From DSWT01 sp036845725 (GTDB taxonomy: Bacteria > Chloroflexota > Anaerolineae > B4-G1 > SLSP01): a stretch of 16,717 bases of DNA. This document shows, one piece after another, positions 1-6,748 of the stretch (position 1 is the first letter of the stretch; each line of letters begins with the position of its first letter). The DNA is taken from positions 1 to 16,717 of the forward strand of contig DAIUDK010000125.1 of assembly GCA_036845725.1 (NCBI GenBank). Reading direction: 5' to 3'. The notes beneath the pieces were generated by a model. It worked only from the letters and a program-made list of their open reading frames with translations, was not told the origin of the DNA and did no database searches. Made by a program: the position numbers and the translations under genes.

Positions 1-1
1 G

Positions 2-964
2 TGGCGCTGGCTCTACCGTCACATCCCCGCCGACTTCACCAACCTACCCAACACGTTGCCGCACAGCCTGCCAGCGCGCCTCCGCGCCGAAACCACGCTG
101 AAACTCCCACCCGTGGTGGATTCTCAGGTCGCCGCCGACGGTTCGACGCGCAAAGACCTGCTGCAACTGGCGGATGGCGAGCGCGTCGAAGTCATCACCA
201 TGCGCTACCGGCACCGGCACAGCGCGTGCATCTCCACCCAGGTGGGCTGCGCCTGCGACTGCCGCTTCTGCGCCACCGGGCAGATGGGCTTCGTGCGGCA
301 GCTCAGCGCTGCCGAAATCGTTGCACAGGTGCTCCACGCGCAGCGGACGCTGGCAGCGAGTGGGGACAACCTCACCAATTTCGTGCTGATGGGGATGGGT
401 GAACCGCTACTGAACTACGACAACATGCTGGACGCTCTGCGCCGCGTGTGCGATCCGCGCGGCATGGGCTTCGTCGAACGGCGGATCACGCTGAGCACGG
501 TGGGGATCGTACCGGGGATATTGCGACTGGCCGCAGAATCACTGCGCATTAATCTGGCGGTATCATTGCACGCCGCCACCGATCTTATCCGCGACACACT
601 CCTACCGATCAACCGGAGCTATCCGTTGGATGACCTGTGTGGCGCACTCAAGACGTACACTGAGGTAACACAACGGCGCGTGATGCTGGAATGGGTGCTG
701 ATCGACGGCGTCAACGATTCACGCGAGCAGGCCGAGGCCCTGGTTGCCCGCTTCGACGGCATTCCGGTTCACGTCAACCTGATCCAGTTGAATCCCACTC
801 CGGAATTCGACGCGCAACCCTCGACGCCGGAGGCCGTGGACGCCTTCATCGCCATCCTCGACCGCGCCGGCATCCCCCACACCATGCGCCAGCGCCGTGG
901 CGCGCCAATTGCCGCGGCCTGCGGTCAACTGCGGCGGCGCTCCTTGCTGGAAGAACACGTCTAG
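2..964 (+). CDS. rlmN: RlmN, 23S rRNA/tRNA adenine-C2 methyltransferase (5' end missing)
   Basis: This is a radical-SAM enzyme that methylates C2 of A2503 in 23S rRNA and A37 in some tRNAs. The frame is open from nt 2 (WRWLYRHIPADFTNLP, a typical RlmN N-terminal region), so the true start lies upstream; 320 residues are visible against about 350-380 for the family. The TTG at 56 is only an internal codon. The CxxxCxxC iron-sulfur motif is in GCACDCRFCATGQMGF (Cys codons at 248, 260 and 269). The Cys seven residues before it matches E. coli Cys118, and the Cys in PIAAACGQL near the C-terminus matches the methyl-carrying Cys355. GMGEPLLNYDN is the SAM-binding GEP motif. All catalytic residues are present, so the protein looks functional. 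It ends at TAG and faces the convergent exporter gene. Confidence 0.95.
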   Translation, partial: WRWLYRHIPADFTNLPNTLPHSLPARLRAETTLKLPPVVDSQVAADGSTRKDLLQLADGERVEVITMRYRHRHSACISTQVGCACDCRFCATGQMGFVRQLSAAEIVAQVLHAQRTLAASGDNLTNFVLMGMGEPLLNYDNMLDALRRVCDPRGMGFVERRITLSTVGIVPGILRLAAESLRINLAVSLHAATDLIRDTLLPINRSYPLDDLCGALKTYTEVTQRRVMLEWVLIDGVNDSREQAEALVARFDGIPVHVNLIQLNPTPEFDAQPSTPEAVDAFIAILDRAGIPHTMRQRRGAPIAAACGQLRRRSLLEEHV

Positions 965-965
965 T

Positions 966-999
966 CTCAACGGATTGAACGAATCGAACGGAGATGAAG
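966..999 (+). repeat. Interspersed repeat, copy A (CAACGGATTGAACG family)
   Basis: The 59-nt spacer between rlmN and the convergent exporter gene holds CTCAACGGATTGAACG followed by a degenerate second unit ending AACGGAGAT. The same 16-mer recurs at 1641 and at 11541. The 11541 copy also continues to AACGGAGAT and then folds back as a full palindrome, so this copy looks like a half element. No clear intrinsic terminator is visible in the spacer. Confidence 0.75.
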
Positions 1000-1023
1000 T
1001 AAGGTTATTTTCAGAGGAGACAG

Positions 1024-1626
1024 TTACAGCACTCCGAAGCCCATCAAAACACCCATCACCACGAACGCCGCCGCGGAGATTTTCAACAGCAGCTTTTCAG
1101 GGATCCAGCGAGTCAACTGCTGCCCGCCGATCACGCCGAGCGCAGCCACCACGGTCAACGCCAGCGCGCCGCCTGCGAAAACCGGCAGCGCCGCTTGCTT
1201 GCTCGCCAGGCCCAACACGGCCAACTGCGTCTTGTCGCCCAGTTCGGCAAAGAAGAGCAGCGTAAACGTCGTCCCAAACGCCTGCCAGTTCAATTTGGCG
1301 CGCCCGGCGTCATCCACACACTCGACGTCCGGCTCACATTCCTCGCCCTGGGATTTCGTCGCCTCTCGCCAGATGAGGACGCCCATCACCACGAACGCGA
1401 CAGCCGCGATGATGCGAATGACCCCTGCCGGGATGAATTCGCCCAACACGCGCCCGCCAACTGCGCCCAAGGCCGTCACCGCGGTCAGCGCAAGACTGCC
1501 GCCAAAAAAGACGGGCCACGGACGGCGAAACTTGCACGTCTGCGTCATCACCGCCAACTGGGTTTTGTCGCCCAATTCGGCGATGAACACCAGGCCAAAG
1601 GCCGATAACAGCGCACTCCAATTCAT
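1024..1626 (-). CDS. UPF0016/GDT1 (TMEM165) family cation exporter
   Basis: This is a predicted integral membrane protein of 200 residues. It has the family's defining duplicated motif E-x-G-D-K-T, at residues 17-22 (ELGDKTQLA) and again at 128-133 (ELGDKTQLA). Each motif lies in the first helix of a three-helix repeat, giving about six membrane segments. The halves are joined by an acidic cytosolic-type loop at about residues 90-113, which contains two cysteines. Studied relatives move Mn2+ or Ca2+ out of the cytoplasm in exchange for protons; the metal here is inferred from the family. The ATG is preceded by AGAGGA on its own strand. The gene is divergent from the trp operon and convergent with rlmN, so it is a single-gene unit. 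Copies of one short repeat lie just outside both ends. Confidence 0.9.
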   Translation of the reverse strand: MNWSALLSAFGLVFIAELGDKTQLAVMTQTCKFRRPWPVFFGGSLALTAVTALGAVGGRVLGEFIPAGVIRIIAAVAFVVMGVLIWREATKSQGEECEPDVECVDDAGRAKLNWQAFGTTFTLLFFAELGDKTQLAVLGLASKQAALPVFAGGALALTVVAALGVIGGQQLTRWIPEKLLLKISAAAFVVMGVLMGFGVL

Positions 1627-1640
1627 AGTTTCCTCTGAGT

Positions 1641-1658
1641 CTCAACGGATTGAACGGA
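1641..1658 (+). repeat. Interspersed repeat, copy B
   Basis: CTCAACGGATTGAACGGA matches copies A (966) and C (11541) over the first 16 bases, in the same orientation as A. It lies in the 5' untranslated region of the minus-strand exporter gene, about 14 nt before its start codon. Here only one arm is present, without a fold-back partner. Confidence 0.75.
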
Positions 1659-1684
1659 CAAAAGCGACATCCGGTCGAACGGGT

Positions 1685-1693
1685 ATTATACCA
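1685..1693 (-). promoter_or_regulatory. Extended -10 promoter for the exporter gene
   Basis: Read on the minus strand the sequence is TGGTATAAT, a perfect TATAAT with the TG of an extended -10 one base upstream. Transcription would start near 1678, giving a leader of about 50 nt that includes repeat copy B. No good -35 is visible at normal spacing, which is usual for extended -10 promoters. It is back to back with the trp promoter. Confidence 0.6.
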
Positions 1694-1702
1694 CTATTGC
1701 GC

Positions 1703-1730
1703 TTGACATTTTCTTCATTTCGCGTATATT
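1703..1730 (+). promoter_or_regulatory. Sigma-70 type promoter of the trp operon
   Basis: There is a perfect -35 TTGACA at 1703-1708 and a -10 TATATT at 1725-1730 with a 16-nt spacer (TATTAT at 1727 with an 18-nt spacer is an alternative). Initiation would fall near 1737-1741, just before the first T-box helix. This agrees with a T-box-controlled transcript. Confidence 0.75.
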
Positions 1731-1978
1731 ATTCACAATTCAGTACGCCAACAGCGTCGAACCGGAAAAGTAGCGTTTGTACGCGCGCCAGAGAAGAGGA
1801 CGTTATGGTGAGAGTCCTCTCGCACACGGCAAACGTGAATGGGCTGGGGAGCTGCTAACTCGAAAGCATAATATCAGTAGAGTTAGCCGGAGTCGCCACC
1901 GTTATCAGGGCCGAGGGTATCGTCCGAAGTATTGCCAAAGGACCGTACCTGCAAAGAGTGGAGCTGGCTTAGAACAGA

Positions 1979-2003
1979 ATCGCGTCACCTGACGCGATTT
2001 TTT
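1979..2003 (+). terminator. Terminator-like hairpin inside the T-box leader (Stem III position)
   Basis: ATCGCGTC (1979-1986) and GACGCGAT (1991-1998) form a perfect 8-bp stem with the loop ACCT, directly followed by six Ts (1998-2003). It lies between Stem II and the antiterminator, where T-box RNAs normally have Stem III. Stem III usually has no U-run, so this could be an extra stop site or simply a Stem III with Us in the linker. Confidence 0.6.
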
Positions 2004-2053
2004 GTTTCCAAAACGGAGAAACCGGCTCAACCAGGGTGGCACCACGGGAAGCA

Positions 2054-2095
2054 AACGCCTCTCGTCCCTGCAAGGGGATGAGAGGCGTTTTTGTT
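2054..2095 (+). terminator. T-box intrinsic terminator before trpE
   Basis: CGCCTCTC pairs with GAGAGGCG, extended inward by TCCC/GGGA, with a short loop and a run of Ts from 2088. Outer GCAAAC/GTTTGC can extend the base. It directly follows the T-box core, as expected for the helix that competes with the tRNA-stabilised antiterminator. It ends about 20 nt before the trpE start codon. Confidence 0.9.
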
Positions 2096-2115
2096 TGCTA
2101 GAGAAAAGGAGGAGT

Positions 2116-3627
2116 ATGAACACACTCACACGCGAGCAATTTTATACTGCTGCACAACAGGGGGCGTTGGTGCCGGTGTACCGGGAATTGGCGGCGGATT
2201 TGGAGACGCCGGTGTCGGTCTATCTCAAGCTGCGCGGGAGGGGTCCAGGATTCTTGCTGGAAAGCGTCGAGCGCGCCGAGCAGTTGGGCCGCTACTCGTT
2301 CCTCGGATTCAACCCGCGCCGCCAGATCATCGTCCGCGGGCGCGAGGTGACGGAGCGCGACAACGGCCACAGCCAGACGCGCACCCTGGCTCTTGGCGAG
2401 GATCCACTTGACATCGTCAAAGCGGAACTTGCGCCCTACCAGCCCGTCGCACCCGTCCACGAGATGGTCAAGGGCCTGCCGCGCTTCTTCGGCGGCGCGG
2501 TCGGCTATCTGGGCTACGATATGGTGCGCCATTTCGAGACGCGTCCCGCCAGCCGCCCGTGGGCCGATCTGCCGGACGACCGCAATCTACCCGACATGCA
2601 CCTGCTCATCACCGACACGCTCGTCGTCTTCGACCACGTCCAGCACCGGTTGCTGCTCTTTGCCAACGCGCCCACGCCCCCCGGCTACGACCTGGACGCC
2701 GCCTACGACGACGCCATCGCCCGGCTGGACGCGCTCGCCTCACAGGTTCAGACGCCGTTGGCTCACACACCCGCCGCCCCCGACTCTGCCAACATTCCAC
2801 TGGCCTCCACGATGACGCAGACGCAGTACGAAGACGCCGTGCGTTGCGCCAAGAACTACATCGCCGCGGGCGACATCTTCCAGGTGGTGCTCTCACAGCG
2901 GCTCAAACGGCCCACAGAGGCCGAACCATTTGACATCTACCGGGCGCTGCGACGCATCAATCCGTCACCTTACATGTTCTTCCTCGAACTGGGCGACGTG
3001 CATCTGGTGGGATCGTCGCCGGAGGTGCTGGTGCGGCTGACCGAACGCACCGCCGCCGTGCGCCCCATCGCCGGGACACGCCCGCGCGGCGCGACGCCCG
3101 CCGAGGACAAGGCGTTGGAAGCCGAATTACACGCCGATCCCAAGGAGTGCGCTGAACACGTGATGCTCGTCGATCTGGGCCGCAACGACCTGGGTCGCGT
3201 CTGCGACTTCAACACCGTCCACGTCCCTGAACTACTCGTCACCGAGTACTACTCGCACGTCATCCACCTCGTCAGCCACGTGGAAGGCCGGCTGCGCGAC
3301 GGGCTGGACGCCTACGATCTGCTGCGCGCCACGTTCCCGGCGGGGACGCTCAGCGGCGCGCCCAAAATCCGCGCGATGGAGATCATCGACGAACTCGAAG
3401 GCATCAAGCGCGGGCCTTACGGTGGCGCGGTGGGCTACTTCGGTTTCAACGGGAATATGGATACGTGCATCACCATCCGCACCATCGTACTGAAGGATGG
3501 CGTGGCTTATCTGCAGGCCGGCGCCGGCATCGTCGCCGACAGCGATCCGACAACCGAATATCACGAAACATTCCACAAAGCCGGCGCGCTGAGCAGAGCG
3601 ATTGTGATGGCGGAGGAAGGGATTTAG
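2116..3627 (+). CDS. trpE: Anthranilate synthase component I
   Basis: TrpE makes anthranilate from chorismate, using ammonia delivered by TrpG; this is the first committed step of tryptophan synthesis. The protein has 503 residues, normal for the family. The start is the ATG at 2116, with AAGGAGGAG upstream; an extension to 2002 would run through the T-box terminator and is rejected. Residues 47-50 (LLES) are the N-terminal motif that in TrpE proteins takes part in tryptophan feedback binding. The chorismate-binding domain has PIAGTRPRG (317-325), DLGRNDLGR (353-361), GTLSGAPKIRAMEIIDELE (410-428), YGGAVGYFGFNGNMDTC and QAGAGIVADSDP. Catalytic motifs are intact. It is first in the operon and directly under T-box control. 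A 13-bp inverted repeat begins at its stop codon. Confidence 0.97.
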   Translation: MNTLTREQFYTAAQQGALVPVYRELAADLETPVSVYLKLRGRGPGFLLESVERAEQLGRYSFLGFNPRRQIIVRGREVTERDNGHSQTRTLALGEDPLDIVKAELAPYQPVAPVHEMVKGLPRFFGGAVGYLGYDMVRHFETRPASRPWADLPDDRNLPDMHLLITDTLVVFDHVQHRLLLFANAPTPPGYDLDAAYDDAIARLDALASQVQTPLAHTPAAPDSANIPLASTMTQTQYEDAVRCAKNYIAAGDIFQVVLSQRLKRPTEAEPFDIYRALRRINPSPYMFFLELGDVHLVGSSPEVLVRLTERTAAVRPIAGTRPRGATPAEDKALEAELHADPKECAEHVMLVDLGRNDLGRVCDFNTVHVPELLVTEYYSHVIHLVSHVEGRLRDGLDAYDLLRATFPAGTLSGAPKIRAMEIIDELEGIKRGPYGGAVGYFGFNGNMDTCITIRTIVLKDGVAYLQAGAGIVADSDPTTEYHETFHKAGALSRAIVMAEEGI

Positions 3628-3667
3628 TAGACGGTAGACGGGGGGGAGAACCCTGTCTACTGTCTAC
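3627..3667 (+). repeat. Hairpin-forming inverted repeat at the trpE/trpG junction
   Basis: The left arm (3627-3639) is GTAGAC repeated twice with one base between; the right arm (3655-3667) is GTCTAC repeated in the same way. They pair over 13 positions with one G-T mismatch. The 15-nt G-rich loop could be extended by GGG/CCC pairing. No T-run follows, so this is not a standard terminator. It fills most of the 61-nt trpE-trpG spacer, ending 22 nt before the trpG start. An mRNA-stability or translation-tuning role is possible but unproven. Confidence 0.7.
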
Positions 3668-3688
3668 CACAACACAAGGAGGGAGAAA

Positions 3689-4255
3689 ATGATACTCGTC
3701 ATAGATAATTACGATTCGTTTACGTACAATTTGGTGCAATATTTGGGGGAATTGGGGACGGAGATGACGGTGCGGCGCAATGACGCGGTGACGTTGGACG
3801 AAATTCGCGCGCTGCGGCCTTCGCACATCGTCATCTCGCCGGGACCGGGGACGCCGGACGACGGCGGCGTGTCGCTGGACATCATCCGCACGTTCTACGC
3901 CACGACGCCCATCCTCGGCGTGTGCTTGGGCCACCAGTGCATCGGCGCAGCCTTCGGCGGGACGGTGAATCGCGCCGGGCGGTTGATGCACGGCAAGACC
4001 AGCCGCGTCTACCACTACGGGACGGACGTGTTCGAGGGCGTGCCCAGCCCGTTCAACGCGATGCGCTACCACAGCCTGCTCGTCCACGAACCGCTGCCGG
4101 ACTGCCTCAAAGCCACCGCCTTCACCACCGAGGGCGAAGTGATGGCGCTCCGTCACAAGACCGCGCCCCTCGTCGGTGTCCAGTTTCACCCGGAGAGCAT
4201 TCTGACGGAGCACGGGAAGGTCATTTTGAAAAACTTTTTGGAGATGCGGAAGTAA
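3689..4255 (+). CDS. trpG: Anthranilate synthase component II (glutamine amidotransferase)
   Basis: TrpG hydrolyses glutamine and channels ammonia to TrpE. It has 188 residues, a complete stand-alone class I amidotransferase fused neither to TrpE nor to TrpD. It opens with DNYDSFTYNL. The oxyanion-hole region is PGPGTPDD (51-58). The nucleophile is Cys79 in GVCLGHQ, and the other triad members are His167 and Glu169 in VQFHPES. Start ATG 3689 follows AAGGAGGGAG at good spacing. Neighbours suggest an anthranilate synthase role, although in some bacteria the same subunit (pabA-type) also serves aminodeoxychorismate synthase; no pabB is visible here. Confidence 0.96.
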   Translation: MILVIDNYDSFTYNLVQYLGELGTEMTVRRNDAVTLDEIRALRPSHIVISPGPGTPDDGGVSLDIIRTFYATTPILGVCLGHQCIGAAFGGTVNRAGRLMHGKTSRVYHYGTDVFEGVPSPFNAMRYHSLLVHEPLPDCLKATAFTTEGEVMALRHKTAPLVGVQFHPESILTEHGKVILKNFLEMRK

Positions 4256-4290
4256 GAAGTGTGGAGTACGGAGTAAGAAATCTATTTGAT

Positions 4291-4320
4291 TCGTGAAGAT
4301 TAGTGAAGATTGGTGTTCAT
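4291..4320 (+). repeat. Three phased 10-bp repeats before trpD
   Basis: Three consecutive 10-mers, TCGTGAAGAT, TAGTGAAGAT and TGGTGTTCAT, occupy the trpG-trpD spacer; the third is diverged. Earlier in the same spacer GGAGTAC is followed by GGAGTAA. The block ends just before the trpD ribosome-binding site (CAGGAGGGA). No stop signal or gene is seen in the 82-nt spacer. Confidence 0.6.
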
Positions 4321-4337
4321 TTTCCAGGAGGGATAAA

Positions 4338-5372
4338 ATGATTACAAAAGCCTTGAATCAATTGTTAGAAGGACAATCTTTGTCTATGGAGCAGGCCGAG
4401 GGGGTAATGGCGCAGGTGATGGCGGGGGAGGCCACGCCGGCGCAGATTGCCGGATTCCTCATCGCGCTGCGCGTCAAGGGCGAGACGGTGGAAGAAATCA
4501 CCGGCTGCGCCAAGGCAATGCGACAGGCCGCGGTCAAGGTGACGCCGCATCAGGCGAGCCTGGTGGATACCTGCGGCACCGGCGGTGACCGTTCCGGCAC
4601 GTTCAACGTCTCCACGACGGCGGCGTTCGTGGCGGCGGGCGCGGGGCTGTCCATCGCCAAGCACGGCAACCGCAGCGTCAGCAGTCTGTCGGGCAGCGCG
4701 GATGTGCTCGCCGCCCTGGGCGTCAACCTGGATGTGACGCCGGAGCAAGTCGCACAGTGTATCGATGAAGTCGGCATTGGCTTCCTCTTCGCGCCGAAGC
4801 TGCACCCCGCGATGAAATACGCGGTCGGCCCGCGCCGCGAGTTGGGCGTGCGCACGGTCTTCAACATCCTGGGACCACTCACCAACCCGGCGGGCGCGCA
4901 GGCGCAGGTGCTCGGCGTCTACGATCCCGCGCTCACCGAGGTGATGGCGAGTGTACTTCAGGAACTTGGCTCGCGGGCGGCTTACGTCGTCCACGGAGAT
5001 AGCGGCCTGGACGAGTTGACGACGACCGGCCCGAATCGCATCAGTGTCTTCGGCGTCGCGCCGGGGAACGGCGCCGTGGTCACGCAGACGCTCGACCCGC
5101 GCGACTTGGGCTTCGACCGCGCCGCAGCTGCCGATCTACGCGGCGGCGATCCAGCAACAAATGCCGCCATCACCCGCGCGATCCTCGCGGGCGACGACCG
5201 CGGCCCCAAGCGCGATGTGACGCTGCTCAACGCGGCGGCGGCTCTCCACGTCGGCGGGCTGGCGACGGATTTGGCGGACGGCGTCTTCAAAGCGACAGAA
5301 AGCCTGGACAGCGGCGCGGCTTTATACAAACTGGAGGCTTTGGTAGCATGCAGTCAAGGGATGGCGAGCTAA
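4338..5372 (+). CDS. trpD: Anthranilate phosphoribosyltransferase
   Basis: TrpD transfers the phosphoribosyl group of PRPP to anthranilate, the second pathway step. It has 344 residues, the usual length. The start is the ATG at 4338, which has AGGAGGGA at 7-10 nt; an upstream extension would read through the repeat block. Signature motifs are DTCGTGGDRSGTFNVSTT (from residue 77; PRPP and metal binding), KHGNRSVSS (108-116), FLFAPKLHPAMK and GPRRELGVRTVFNILGPLTNP. There is no fused TrpG domain. Its last 25 nt overlap the acetyltransferase gene, suggesting translational coupling between the biosynthetic genes and the inserted cassette. Confidence 0.97.
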   Translation: MITKALNQLLEGQSLSMEQAEGVMAQVMAGEATPAQIAGFLIALRVKGETVEEITGCAKAMRQAAVKVTPHQASLVDTCGTGGDRSGTFNVSTTAAFVAAGAGLSIAKHGNRSVSSLSGSADVLAALGVNLDVTPEQVAQCIDEVGIGFLFAPKLHPAMKYAVGPRRELGVRTVFNILGPLTNPAGAQAQVLGVYDPALTEVMASVLQELGSRAAYVVHGDSGLDELTTTGPNRISVFGVAPGNGAVVTQTLDPRDLGFDRAAAADLRGGDPATNAAITRAILAGDDRGPKRDVTLLNAAAALHVGGLATDLADGVFKATESLDSGAALYKLEALVACSQGMAS

Positions 5373-5836
5373 AGCATAACCGGCAAACTGTCGATATCGA
5401 GCTGGCGGAAGAGGCTAATCTGGAAGCCATCCTCGCCCTGCAAAAGCTGGCCTACCTGAGCGAGGCGCAGCGGTACAACGACTTCGATCTGCCGCCGCTG
5501 CGCCAAACGCCGGATGAAATCCAGGCAGACTTTGCGCGGATGGTGTTCTTCAAGGCCACGTCCGGGGAGCGCATCGTCGGTTCGGTGCGTGGCTACGCGA
5601 AAGACGGCACGTGCTACGTCGGACGGCTAATCGTTCATCCCGATGTGCAAGGGCAAGGCATCGGTACGCGCTTGATGCAAACCTTGGAGCAGCACTTCAG
5701 CACGGTGCGGCGGTTCGAGCTGTTCACCGGTCACAAAAGCGAACCGGCGCTGCACCTTTACCACACACTCGGCTATCGCGAATTCAAGCGCCAGGATATG
5801 GCAACGCATACTGTCGTATTTTTGGAGAAGTTGTGA
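5348..5836 (+). CDS. GNAT-family N-acetyltransferase, substrate unknown
   Basis: The 162-residue protein has a GNAT fold: VGRLIVHPDVQGQGIGTRLM (residues 91-110) is motif A, with the Q-G-Q-G-I-G acetyl-CoA pyrophosphate loop at 101-106. The C-terminal part, ALHLYHTLGYREFKR, is the usual motif B with the Tyr seen in many GNAT enzymes. The acceptor cannot be named. The start at 5348 lies inside trpD, with GGAGG 10 nt upstream (5333-5337) within the trpD coding sequence. The first 17 or so residues are outside the conserved core, so the start is slightly uncertain. Position and overlap make it part of the trp operon transcript. GNAT genes are common hitchhikers, so a tryptophan role is only a possibility. 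Confidence 0.85.
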   Translation: MQSRDGELKHNRQTVDIELAEEANLEAILALQKLAYLSEAQRYNDFDLPPLRQTPDEIQADFARMVFFKATSGERIVGSVRGYAKDGTCYVGRLIVHPDVQGQGIGTRLMQTLEQHFSTVRRFELFTGHKSEPALHLYHTLGYREFKRQDMATHTVVFLEKL

Positions 5837-5864
5837 GGCGCGACACCCTATGCCCAACGTTGAA

Positions 5865-5903
5865 TTGTACTCTCTGAAACGTACAAGTATAATACTCACT
5901 TGT
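5865..5903 (+). promoter_or_regulatory. Candidate internal promoter with nested palindromes
   Basis: TATAAT at 5888-5893 is a perfect -10. TTGTAC at 5865-5870, 17 nt upstream, is a weak -35. The region is rich in inverted repeats: TTGTAC (5865-5870) with GTACAA (5881-5886), AGTATAATACT centred on the -10, and ACAAGT (5883-5888) with ACTTGT (5898-5903). Such dyads on a -10 box suit a repressor operator. Transcription would start near 5900, about 33 nt before the methyltransferase ATG. Confidence 0.55.
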
Positions 5904-5932
5904 CGGTAATACATTACGTCTCAGGAGACGCC

Positions 5933-6748
5933 ATGGGAAACGCCTTAACGCCAGCAGAACAAACGAATCAAGCCCATTGGGACGAAGTCGCACCCGTCCA
6001 CGTCGAAGCATATGAGGAAGTGGCGCTGCTCAAAGCCGGCGGCATCGCGCTGGACGAGATCGAATTGCGCGAAGTCGGCGACGTGACCGGCAAGACGTTG
6101 CTGCACCTGCAATGCCACATCGGGACAGACACGCTCTCGTGGGCCAGACAAGGCGCTGTCGTGACCGGCGTGGATTTCTCGGCGGCGTCGATTGCGGCAG
6201 CGCGACAGTTGGCTAACGAAACGCAGTTGCCCGCGACGTTCATCGAGTCAGGCGTCTATGAATTGCCCAACGTCTTGAAAGGGCAGTTCGACATCGTCTA
6301 CACCTCGCGCGGTGTGCTATGCTGGCTGCGCGATCTCGACGCGTGGGCACGCATCGTCGCGCATTTCCTCAAGCCGGGCGGGTTATTTTACATTATGGAA
6401 ACCCATCCGATGTGGAATGCCTTTGAGGAAGTTGATCAAGGCGAGTTGAAGCCGTTGTATTCGTATTTTCACACGACAGAGCCAGCCTACTGGGACGACG
6501 CCTGGCCCGATTATGCCGATGCGTCGTACACCCCGCAGCATCCCACCTACGAATGGACGTGGTCACTCAGCGATATCCTCAATGCGCTGTTCAAGGCCGG
6601 GCTGCGCCTGGAGGCGTTCCACGAGTACGACCGTCTGTTCTTCAAGTTGTTCCCCGGCATGGAACCCTGTATCGAGCGATGGTATCACTACCCGCAGCAC
6701 GCGGGGAAGTTGCCATGGATTTTCACTCTGACGGCGCGGAAAACGTAA
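5933..6748 (+). CDS. Class I SAM-dependent methyltransferase, substrate unknown
   Basis: The 271-residue protein has a Rossmann methyltransferase fold: LLHLQCHIGTDTLSWARQGA (residues 56-75) is motif I for SAM binding, and VTGVDFSAASIAAA holds the acidic residue (Asp81) that grips the SAM ribose. KGQFDIVYTSRGVLCWLRDL and the LKPGGLFYIMETHPM segment match later core strands. The HLQCHIGTDTLSWA wording is typical of a widespread bacterial family with no agreed substrate. The start is ATG 5933, with CAGGAG at 5-6 nt; the TTG at 5900 is at the predicted transcription start and is rejected. There is a 96-nt gap after the acetyltransferase gene with a promoter-like element, so this gene can begin a sub-operon. 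Its 3' end overlaps the probable permease start. Confidence 0.85.
   Translation: MGNALTPAEQTNQAHWDEVAPVHVEAYEEVALLKAGGIALDEIELREVGDVTGKTLLHLQCHIGTDTLSWARQGAVVTGVDFSAASIAAARQLANETQLPATFIESGVYELPNVLKGQFDIVYTSRGVLCWLRDLDAWARIVAHFLKPGGLFYIMETHPMWNAFEEVDQGELKPLYSYFHTTEPAYWDDAWPDYADASYTPQHPTYEWTWSLSDILNALFKAGLRLEAFHEYDRLFFKLFPGMEPCIERWYHYPQHAGKLPWIFTLTARKT

Larger units (their letters stand above)
1750..2096 (+). promoter_or_regulatory. Trp-specific T-box riboswitch leader of trpE
   Basis: T-box leaders sense uncharged tRNA and allow read-through when the amino acid is scarce. Stem I can be drawn: AGTA (1769-1772) lies opposite GAA (1837-1839), forming the loop-E side of the specifier loop, next to helix CGTTTG (1774-1779)/CAAACG (1830-1835). 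The triplet straight after GAA is TGG (1840-1842), the Trp codon. An upper hairpin AGAGGAC/GTCCTCT carries GGTGAGAG, and GGGAGCTGC closes the stem. Stem II is GCTAACT/AGTTAGC with an S-turn (GAA and AGTA). The T-box core AGGGTGGCACCACG begins at 2033; its TGGC (2037-2040) would pair with an acceptor end whose discriminator base is G, as in bacterial tRNA-Trp. A terminator follows, then trpE. Codon, bulge and downstream gene agree. Outer limits are approximate. Confidence 0.93.

Noticed and set aside
1199..1858. 219-codon open frame on the plus strand
   Set aside because: It runs antisense to the exporter gene and then through the trp promoter and T-box Stem I, so it cannot be a real gene.
2002..2115. 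N-terminal extension of trpE to 2002
   Set aside because: The extension would cover the T-box core and terminator. The ATG at 2116 has a strong ribosome-binding site and begins the conserved TrpE N-terminus.
3627..3667. Transcription terminator after trpE
   Set aside because: The stem is strong but not followed by a T-run, and trpG follows within 22 nt with its own good ribosome-binding site.
3470..4213. 247-codon open frame on the minus strand
   Set aside because: It covers the end of trpE, the spacer hairpin and most of trpG. It shows no family motif and is a shadow frame.
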